Of a stretch of DNA of 13,475 nt, positions 6,235 through 13,475 are shown piece after piece (the stretch's first letter is position 1; every line of letters starts with the position of its first letter). This DNA is from Polyrhizophydium stewartii. Lineage: Eukaryota; Chytridiomycota; Chytridiomycetes; Rhizophydiales. The notes beneath the pieces were generated by a model. That model was not told where the DNA came from, searched no databases, and worked only from the letters and a program-made list of their open reading frames with translations. Where the stretch lies: the NCBI GenBank assembly GCA_027604665.1, contig JADGIZ010000448.1, forward strand, positions 1 to 13,475. Reading direction: 5' to 3'. The position numbers and the translations under genes were made by a program.

Positions 6235-9200
6235 ATGCCCATGGACGCCAGCGACGACGACTTTGAGACGCTGCCGCTCCCGACCACGCTGCGCGGGCCG
6301 CGCCCGCACCTGTCGCAGCGCACCCACATGCGCCCTGCGGCCGCCAGCTCCTCGCAGCCGCAGCCGCAGCCGCAGCGTCGCTCGCGACCCGCTGCCAAGC
6401 GCCGCGCAGCCCAGCAGCACTCGTCGCAGGCGGCATCGTCACAGGTCTCGGCTGCGACCCAGGGTGCCGCACCCTCGTCGCCTGTCCGTCCGCCCGCAGC
6501 AGAGTCGGAGATGCCGGCAGACTGCGCTCTTGTTACAGACCCCGCCGCTGCCCTCTCCGACGCCGCTGCTGCATCGAGCGCGCAGGCTCGGTCCGGCGAG
6601 GCGACCAGTCTCAACCTGTCTCGGCCCAGCTCGCCCGAGCCCGTCGGCCGAGAGACAGAGCACCAGTCGCCCCCGCCGCCTTCGCCCTCGTCGACCGCAA
6701 GCGAGCTTGCATGCCCCGTGTGCTGCCGCACCGCAACGCTCATCTCGTCGCCAATCCAGGACCACGTCAACAGATGCCTCGACGGCAGATCCGGCATCGC
6801 ATCGAATGTCCCCGAACCACCTCTCGCAGCATCCCCAAACCGAGCACGGCCCGTGTCGCCGCAAGACGCTCTCGGAGGCTTGTTCCTCTGTCCTATATGC
6901 AGCGTCAACCTGACGAGCCTCTCGGCGATGCAGCGCGAGGCGCACACCAACCGATGCCTCGACGAATCGGCCTCCAGCACTCTTCCATCGGTAATCGCAC
7001 CAGATGCGGCTGACATCGACCCGGACTGGCGGATCGACGCCCAAGAGAGCGCATCGATTGCATCGTGGACATGCTGCATCCTGTGCGAGCATACGTGGCA
7101 GCCCGCAATGCCGCTCGCGAGGCGTGCGCTGCACCTCAAGTCCTGTGCTCGCGCTCGAAGCGTCTCGCCGGCAGAGTTATTGCGCATCGTGCGCACTGCA
7201 TCCAGATACCCTGCTGGGGCTATAGACGGCTTTGTTGTCCGTCAACCGCGATCCGCGAGCGAGACGGCTGCAGCGACTTCCGCCGATGAGTTGGCAGATG
7301 CGGGCAGGCCTCCAGCTGCTTTGGCATCAACGAGCCGGCCCAAGGTGTTCTCGTTTACAGTCGACCCCGCATCGGAAGACCGCAGTCGAGGTGAATACGG
7401 TGCGACGACAGAAACCAGCGATGATGCAGACGACTTTGCGCCTGAGACCGTGCATGTTCGCGTCGGCGGATCGGCGGGGCTTTCCAAGAGGTCTACTCTC
7501 ATACACGATCGGTTCGATGACGAGCTGCAGACAGCGCTGGCGCTGTCTGTCTCAGCCAAGCTCGCCGACGACGCCCAGATGCGGCTTGCGGCCGAATACG
7601 GCGGCCTGACGCTCGAGCATCTGGCTGCCACCGGCGCACCAGGTCCGTCTGGATCGGCGAGAGCGGGCAGGAAGACCAAGCATCCGAAAATCGCGCAGTC
7701 CATCCTGACGCCAGCAGCCCTCTCAGCAAGCGCCGATCGCAGGTCGACAGGGTCGGATGCTGCACCTGCTCAACCAGCACGTCGCGGCCGTGCTCGCAAG
7801 GTGCCATCCAAGCTGCTTGTCCCCGAAGAAGCACGGGCTCTTGTCAACTTGCGCATTGCAGCGCTTCTCTCTGAGGTCGCTGCGGGATCGCGGATGCCAG
7901 GTAGCAGCACATGCAAGCATCTGCCTTCAAATCTCGGTGCTACGGGATCAGTCGCTGCCTCGAATCACAAGAGGAAGCTGGTTGCCATCGACCCTGACGA
8001 GCCTGAAGACGCGCAACCCGCACAGCTTCGGGTGCTCTGCGGCGACGCTGGCGGCCCTCGCGACGAGTTCCCTGCTGCGCCAGAGTGCGTCAGCATGATA
8101 GAGGTGGAAATTGGCTCTCACGTGCTGCTATGGCACCAGTCGAGCCTCGACGCAGATCCGCCCAACACGCCGATGCTGCGGGGTTTCGAGCGATTGGACA
8201 CAGCAGTGACTGACGTGTCGGCACATGCGCATCCTGCCGACACCCTGGATGCAGGTGCCTTGCCGGCTGCTCCGGATTCGCCACGAGAGGCAGATCTGAT
8301 GCAAGCAGAGCCGCATTCGGCGGTCGAGAGCGACCTTGAACCTGCCACGCTCGCCCGAAAGCGTCCTCTCGAGTCGCCGCAACCAGAATCAAACGTGGAT
8401 GGCATCCAAGCAAGTCAAGGCCGCCCATCGACGCCGACTGGCATGCAGGCATGCCTGGCGCACTCACCCTCAGCGTCACTCGGCGGGTCGACACCCAGAG
8501 CAAGCATGGCACCGGCAGCGGCAGCGACAGCAGCTGAAGCGGCAGCAGCAGCAGCGGCCGAAGCAACGACAGCGACAACCGCGACTGCATCGGCGGCCAA
8601 GAGGCGTCGCATCGAGCTGGCTGTCGAGGCTACCTGTGCTCGCATCGCGGCCGAGTGCGAGTGCGAGATCTCGGCGCGAAGGCGCGACCTTGAAAACCGA
8701 GTCGCTGCGTTGCGGAGAGAGTTCAATGCATGGGTAAGCTTTCATTGTCTCTCTCTGGCTCCACCTCGAATGATGTTGCTGACCGCATCCGTATCCGTGC
8801 AGGAATGCGAGCGGCGTGCGCGGCTCGCCCGCCAGATTGACGAGATCCGCGGCGCGTCCCATGACGCTGAGCCGCCCGTCGCCGGATCGCCTCCCGCTGC
8901 CTGTCCAGACCCAGCCTCGGTGCACCACGATCCGAGGCCTCACGACATCCAAGCCGCAGAAACCGCAGACGCCTATCCGAATGGAGCAGCAGCTTCGGCT
9001 GGATCGCCATTCCCTGTCGTCTTGCAAGCCGGTCCACTCAACCCGACGCAGCCGCTCTCGCTCCCCTCGAGCCCAGGTGCAGGAGCGTTCCTGTTCTGGG
9101 ACGGTGCATTGAAGCAGTTGCAGCAACGCACGCCAGTGATGAACAAGCGGCGCATCTCGCCGGCGCCGAGCGACGCTGGCACCGTGACGCCGACCCGTGG

Positions 9201-10641
9201 CCGGATCGGGCAGGGCAGCGGTGCAATCAGCGTCAGCACACGAAGCAGCCCGTCGATCATCGAGCTCGAGGCCGATGCGCCGCTGACGCCCGTCATGCTC
9301 ACTCAACGGCCCGTGCGGCGGCTCAGCGACGACCACAGCTCGCCGGTGATGCCGAGTGTGTCAGAGCGGATCAAGCGTCTAGGGAAGCTGCCCGTTTCGC
9401 TGTCTGAGTCTGCCCGTCGTCCGCCGCCACTCGATGGATCTGCATCGACAGATCGCGGCGAGCCTGCCCAGCCCTCTCGTTCGTCTGCAACTGTCGAGCA
9501 GCCCGGGACCGTCGAGCCAATGCCACCGCCGCAGCCAGACCGCGGCAGCTCATCTACCTCGACTGCCGCTGCATCCGACCCGCATCCGCCGGTGCCGCCG
9601 TCGCCCTTTGCCTCCATGTCCGATCTTGAGGTCGAGGTGAGTTTGAGCACTCGCATCGACCGATAACATGATCGCAGTCGCTTACGTTCAACCTGTGCAG
9701 TTTGCCGCCACCATGGCGGGCATCCCGCTCGGATCTCGCGCGGACATGATTGCATCTCTGCGGACGTCTGCGATCAACCCTGCCGCGGCGGGCTTCCGCT
9801 CGCTCGACACTGCACCAGCGAATGTGACCGTTGTTGCACCGAGAGCCCGCCAGACTCGTGCGCCTCGGAGCTTGCCTGCGGATCGACAGCAGCAACGGCA
9901 GCCGCGAACAGGGCAGGCAGGATCCGGCGCTGGTGCAGCGGACCGCATTGCACAACGTCCTGCTGCTGCTGCTGCTGCTGCAACCGCACAGCCAGCAACA
10001 GCAACAACCGCCGGCGCTCACGCACCATCGGCCGCGCAATCAACGTTTGCTCCAGCGCCGCGGGCAGGTGGACCGGGAACTGCCGCGACCAGCGAGACAA
10101 GCGACACAGACGCCGACGCGCCGAGCCAGGATCTTGACAGCATGTTCACGTCGCCGGCCATGCAGCTGGCGTTTGTCGAGAACATGCACGCGCGGCTGCT
10201 TGCCTTTGTTCGGTCCAACGAGGGGCTGCACCAGCGCGTGCTGACATTCGAGGTGGGCCAGCCTCCTCGCACAATTTCTCTGAGACTCGCGTGGAGTTGC
10301 GGCAGCTGACGTGTGACTGGCCCGCGTGCTGGCTGTGTCGGGTCTGCATGGGTTTTGGCCGTTTCGACTTGGTCATGATTGCATTGCCAAGCCGCTTGAT
10401 TTCGATGCGCTGTTTGGCGCGGTGCTCAATGTGCCTGAGCTGTCGCGATGCACGCGCAAGGTGCTGACGGGGTTTCTGGACAAGCATGTAAGCTGCGAGT
10501 GCATGAATGGATGTCGTCGTGCACATGACTGACTGGGTTGGCTGATGGGTCTGCGGGTGCGGCGAGCAGGGCATCAGCTTCCGTGGGCCGGTTGTGTCGC
10601 CAACCAAGAATCGGCGGCGGCACATGCGGTCGCGACGATAG
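6235..10641 (+). CDS. SLX4: SLX4, structure-specific endonuclease scaffold subunit
   Basis: SLX4 scaffolds the SLX1 nuclease (and others in animals) for processing branched DNA in the nucleus. Exons 6235-8733, 8803-9636, 9701-10252, 10392-10487 and 10570-10641 give 1350 aa, in frame throughout. Domains: basic N-terminus (RRSRPAAKRR, about 49-58); UBZ4-type C2HC fingers C160/C163/H177/C181 and C219/C222/H237/C241; a third finger C281/C284/H300/C304; UIM-like DDELQTALALSVS at 428-440; an Ala-rich stretch, then KRRR (789-792) and a coiled coil to about 850; SAP-like MSDLEVEFAATMAGIPLGSR at about 1105-1124; and the C-terminal SLX1-binding domain (about 1259-1327: LLAFVRSNEGLHQRVLTFE, PLDFDALF, RKVLTGFLDKH, then GISFRGPVVSPTK). 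The start is the first of two ATGs (6235, 6241). The gene lies 106 bp after uL13m on the same strand. The low-complexity linkers are typical of SLX4. Confidence 0.9.
8734..8802 (+). other. SLX4 intron 1, in-frame and without stop codons
   Basis: GTAAGC donor, GTTGCTGACC branch region and CCGTGCAG acceptor mark a 69-nt intron that splits the coiled coil after FNAW and before ECERRARLA. The length is a multiple of three and there is no stop in frame, so retention would insert 23 residues. Splicing is preferred because it restores a continuous charged helix and the splice sites match the local consensus. Confidence 0.75.
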
Positions 10642-10650
10642 ATCGACGAT

Positions 10651-10656
10651 AATAAA
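10651..10656 (+). terminator. AATAAA polyadenylation signal for SLX4
   Basis: A canonical AATAAA begins 10 nt after the SLX4 TAG at 10639-10641, at the start of an AT-rich stretch. Like the PSMD5 signal, it sits very close to the stop codon. Confidence 0.65.
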
Positions 10657-10933
10657 GCCAGACTCGTACGTTTTTGAAAGCTGCATCGCGGCCCGATCCC
10701 ACTCGCAGTTTGAGGTGCTATGATATTGATTCTTCGGCTTGCACTTCAAGATGAGTTGGTGGGATTCTGCAAGTGCCTGATCAATGGCATGCTCAGACCT
10801 GCAGATCATATGATCAATTCTCTCACTGATGCGACTCGAACGTGCGTGATGGTCTGCCGACGATCTGATTCGCAAGATTGTCGATGTCTTGACAGAGCGA
10901 GTGAAAGGATTGTCGATTCGATTCGAAGAGAGG

Positions 10934-10939
10934 TTTATT
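10934..10939 (-). terminator. AATAAA polyadenylation signal for the 11037-12540 gene
   Basis: The minus strand reads AATAAA about 98 nt past the stop codon at 11039-11037. Its position supports that stop as the true end of the minus-strand gene. Confidence 0.5.
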
Positions 10940-11036
10940 AAGGAGCGAGGCGGCCGACCTCCCCTGAACCGGTTGGGACCACCGCAAAGCGGGAGCGCCG
11001 AGACCGGCCCACGAAGGGCGGCCGAGGGATATGAAG

Positions 11037-12540
11037 TCAAATCCCACTCCCCGTGGGGAGCAGGCCACCGAAGAACAAAACTGACGCAATGTTCTTGAAG
11101 GGAATGGTGTCGATGACATGCGCGCCGACGCCGCTGTTGCTGAGGCCGGCGCTGCAGGCGTCGTTGTCGTTGCTGGTGACCTCGATCATGTCGCCTGTGA
11201 CACGGATGCATGCTCGCATGGCCGACTCGTGCCCTTGCAGCATCGCCGAGGCATCGTGCAGCTCGTTGTCGGCGTGCTTGCCGCTGCAGCCGCACGGAGT
11301 CGCGGGGAGTGGGCATCCTGGAGATGCCGATGGACACAATGTCAGCGCGCATGGTCATCGTGGCCGGGCGTGCGATGCGCAGCCCACCTGGCTTGTTGGT
11401 CGTGTTGCCGTTGCAGTCGTTGGTTACAGGCACAGGGCTGCCGTCGCCGCTTGCTGCCGCACCGTCGGCCACCTGGCTGCCTCGCATCGAGCTGTATCCA
11501 GAGTCCCTCCTGAAGCCTGCGCGCCGGTCGCCAGGATCCACATTCGGCCGCATCAGCCGCGGTCGTGCATGGCGGCACACCAGCACCAGCGCACCAGACA
11601 TGATGCTCTCGAAGATGCTCTTGCGCCGGGGCTGCTGCTGCTGCGGGCCGGCCGCCGGAGCCTCGTTGGCGGCCGCTGGTGCTGTGCCGTTGGTTGTGGC
11701 GGCGGTGTGTGCGATGTCGGCGGGGCCAGCAGCGGCTGGCGCGACGGTGCGCTTGCTGAACGTGAATGCTGGCGGTCGATGGCACACGATGCGTCATGCC
11801 CGTCAGCACACGCCGATCGATCAATGCGCTTGCATGCATCCAGGCAAGCACACGCCGCCAACCCACCGTCCTTGATCTTGGCAAAGAAGCCGCGCTTTGC
11901 AGGCGGCGCACGGCCCGTACGCCGCATCACCTCGTCAATGTCTTGCAGGATCGGATGGAAGAAGTCGTCGATCTCGTCGACTTGCTCCTTCATGTACTGA
12001 AAGTTGCATTCCTGGAAGTCCAGAAGCGTGCGAACGTACTCGACACGTTCGTCGACGGCCACTCCGTCGCGGGTTTCGGTTCCGTACTTGGCCTCGAGTC
12101 GGTTGCAACGGTCGGCCCCATAGACGACGGCCCACTCCAGCCACTTCTCGGCGCGGGCGGCCTTCTTGAAATGCTGCTTGATCTTTCTGAGCGCCTTGCG
12201 CTTCGAGAAGCCGCGGCTGCGAGCATCAATGGCTGGCACGATCGGTCCAGACGATCAGACGGCTGACAGCACGCGCGGGAGGGAATCATGCGCTGCTCGG
12301 CACACTGCATCTTACCGCCGTTGAGCAGGCTGTTTAGGTACTCGGGGTTGGCAAAGTCCATGACGCTGGGAAATGGCTGTGCCAGGACGGCCTGGCGCGT
12401 GAAGAAGCCTGCGCGCGTCGCGGTCTCAGCAGCAGGCGCGAGCACGCAGCGGGCCGGCGGCAAGACGCACAAACTAACGACATGAAAAAGTCAAAGTGCA
12501 GCGGGTCGATTGTGGTCCGGGCAGAGTTGTCCAGCCCCAT
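11037..12540 (-). CDS. Unidentified helical protein, possibly BAR-domain-like
   Basis: Proposed exons on the minus strand are 12540-12471, 12408-12316, 12232-11867, 11768-11595, 11516-11388 and 11317-11037, totalling 1113 nt (370 aa). All joins keep frame; introns of 62-98 nt mostly carry CTGAC and CAG. Residues about 55-170 are strongly helical and charged (KALRKIKQHFKKAARAEKWL, YVRTLLDFQECNFQYMKEQV, DEIDDFFHPILQDIDEVMRR), and the spacing of Phe/Tyr/Leu is like the last helices of BAR domains; this is pattern resemblance only. After that come a basic KRGFFAKIKD, an Ala/Pro/Gln linker (PQQQQPRRKSIFESIMS), a Ser/Gly-rich stretch, and a probably beta-rich end (RVTGDMIEVTSNDND, VIDTIPFKNIASVLFFGG). 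The start is uncertain: the frame stays open upstream of Met at 12540 (VELTEFYNAMGL), and a TGCAG at 12571-12567 could be the acceptor of a further exon. A membrane-curvature or trafficking role is a guess. Confidence 0.7.
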
Positions 12541-12685
12541 TGCGTTGTAGAATTCGGTGAGTTCGACTGCATGGCGATGCGGGGGAATCGGCGGTGGGAG
12601 TGGTGGGCGGCCGCGCGTCAGCAAACAACAACACGAGTCGCGTCCGCGGCGACGAGGAGTGCGGCCAAACGGGACGAGGAGCGCG

Positions 12686-13475
12686 ATGGCAGGTGCGGCA
12701 GCATCGCAGCAGCGCGGGCGAGGACCGCGGCAGATGCGGACATGTCTGCGCCACGCTCTCGCCCATGGCGCGATCAGACCGATGCGGCCTGCCGCGCAGT
12801 CGCCGGTGCTGCCGCTGCAGCCGTCGCAGTCGCGCCGCATCGCAACCAGATCCGACGCGGCGGCGACGACCGCGACGGCTGGCCAGCGCAGATGCGGCAG
12901 CCAGCCAGAGCAGATGCGGCAGCTGGATCGACCGCCGCTCGTCGCGGCCAGCCCTGCGGCCGCCGCGCCGCACATCCCAGCTCGGCGCATGCTCGCGGCA
13001 GTGCGATCAGAGCCGCCAAGCGAACAGGGCTCCGGGTCGCGGCGCTCAAGCTCACAGTCCATTTGCTCGAAATGTGGGAATGTTGCGCAAATGACGGGAA
13101 ATCACGAGAAGCTCGTTGCCATCGGCCGCCGCTGCTCGATCATTCGTGTGCGTTGGTGTCTTGGCTGCCCAGCACGATCGCACGCCGTCGACACAGAGCT
13201 GTGCGTGGCTGAGTGCGTTGCGAGCAGCAAGCAGATGATCGCCGTCTGGCGAAGGGCGACGAGCCAGCCGCCGATGCAGTGGCGCAACCGCTCAATGAAG
13301 GCACGGCTTTGCGCTCGCAAGGCGGCGAGCATCGACTCGGGCGACGGACACGCAGGCGGCTGCAGCACGACGGGAATGCGCGAGTCGCAACATATGCCTG
13401 AGGTCTGCGGTCGTGCAGCACGGCGTGCGGCCCGAGTGCGACCTGGCGGGCCGGCAGCCTGTGGCCGCCTCTCTC
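12686..13475 (+). CDS. Unidentified Pro/Ser/Ala-rich protein with Cys motif (3' partial)
   Basis: One + strand frame is open from after a stop at 12548-12550 to the window edge. Candidate starts are ATG at 12686 (MAGAAASQQRGRG) and 12782 (MRPAAQSPVLPLQPSQS). It reads as a disordered, aromatic-poor segment, then SEPPSEQGSGSRRSSSQS, then ICSKCGNVAQMTG with a Cys-x2-Cys pair, then HEKLVAIGRRCSII. Third positions are GC-rich. A GTGCGT donor at 13148 suggests an intron ending near 13227 or 13234, so the frame may not be coding all the way. It would be divergent from the 11037-12540 gene. A competing minus-strand frame covers 13104-13475 (for example SPESMLAALRAQSRAFIERL), with equally good third-position bias, so the strand of the last 300 bases is not settled. 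No family recognised. Confidence 0.45.
   Translation, partial: MAGAAASQQRGRGPRQMRTCLRHALAHGAIRPMRPAAQSPVLPLQPSQSRRIATRSDAAATTATAGQRRCGSQPEQMRQLDRPPLVAASPAAAAPHIPARRMLAAVRSEPPSEQGSGSRRSSSQSICSKCGNVAQMTGNHEKLVAIGRRCSIIRVRWCLGCPARSHAVDTELCVAECVASSKQMIAVWRRATSQPPMQWRNRSMKARLCARKAASIDSGDGHAGGCSTTGMRESQHMPEVCGRAARRAARVRPGGPAACGRLS

Larger units (their letters stand above)
10642..11036. other. Convergent intergenic region between SLX4 and the BAR-like gene
   Basis: This 395-bp stretch separates the stop codons of two convergent genes. It is clearly more AT-rich than its surroundings between about 10640 and 10940. Only short open frames without family features occur. It contains a forward AATAAA (10651) for SLX4 and a reverse AATAAA (10939-10934) for the other gene. 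No tRNA cloverleaf or repeat family was recognised. A GC-rich patch at 10945-11030 has ggcggccga near both ends in direct orientation. Confidence 0.7.

Noticed and set aside
8509..8580. CAG/GCA-rich run suggesting a repeat element
   Set aside because: It is an imperfect Ala-coding low-complexity stretch inside SLX4, not a separate repeat or mobile element.
11047..11060. Inverted repeat ctcccc-gt-ggggag
   Set aside because: It lies inside the last coding exon of the minus-strand gene with a 2-nt loop and is short enough to be chance in GC-rich DNA; there is no reason to call it a terminator.
12334..13062. 242-codon minus-strand frame running into VELTEFYNAMGL
   Set aside because: Only its last part looks coding. 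The upstream portion is rich in Cys, Trp and Arg without pattern and is antisense to a better + strand frame.
13213..13401. + strand frame reading QADDRRLAKGDEPAADAV
   Set aside because: It looks protein-like, but it is the exact codon-aligned antisense of the minus-strand open frame and has the composition typical of such shadows.
1..13475. Search for CRISPR arrays, tRNA or rRNA genes, insertion sequences, attachment sites
   Set aside because: No regularly spaced repeats, cloverleaf-forming stretches, transposase motifs or terminal repeats were seen by eye; the content is eukaryotic nuclear genes.

Overview
The window looks like nuclear DNA of a GC-rich, gene-dense fungus. Every well-supported gene is split by short introns (58-197 nt). 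Donors are mostly GTGCGT-like, and most introns carry a CTGAC branch-site motif about 15-50 nt before a CAG acceptor. Coding third positions are strongly GC. Gene content (bystin/Enp1, mitochondrial uL13, a PSMD5-type proteasome chaperone, SLX4) is eukaryotic housekeeping. An early-diverging (chytrid-like) or basidiomycete-like fungus fits; I cannot settle which from sequence alone. There is no sign of bacterial, viral, CRISPR or transposon DNA.

Layout, left to right: (1) a possible 3' tail of a + strand gene (1-51); (2) a uridine/cytidine kinase family gene on the minus strand (212-about 1359) whose catalytic motifs are degenerate; (3) bystin/ENP1 on the + strand (about 1261-3009), with its 5' end colliding with the kinase 5' end; (4) PSMD5, seven exons on the minus strand (3130-5162), convergent with bystin; (5) mitochondrial ribosomal protein uL13m on the + strand (5332-6128), divergent from PSMD5 across 169 bp; (6) SLX4, five exons on the + strand (6235-10641), with three C2HC (UBZ4-type) fingers, a UIM-like helix, a split SAP-like motif and the C-terminal SLX1-binding domain; (7) a 395-bp convergent intergenic stretch with a poly(A) signal for each flanking gene; (8) an unidentified helical, possibly BAR-like protein in six exons on the minus strand (11037-12540); (9) a + strand open frame starting near 12686 and running off the window, with a Pro/Ser/Ala-rich N-terminus and a Cys-x2-Cys motif.

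The genes do not form a pathway. They are independent housekeeping functions (40S ribosome assembly, mitochondrial translation, proteasome base assembly, DNA repair, nucleotide salvage) packed with 100-400 bp spacers. Exon joins were worked out by hand from reading frame, splice-site consensus and remembered family conservation. All joins reported keep frame. The least certain points are the 5' ends of the kinase, bystin and the 11037-12540 gene, and the whole of the right-hand open frame. I saw no clearly new biological system. The most unusual signals are the kinase with altered catalytic motifs, the antisense collision of two conserved 5' ends, and the three-finger SLX4.
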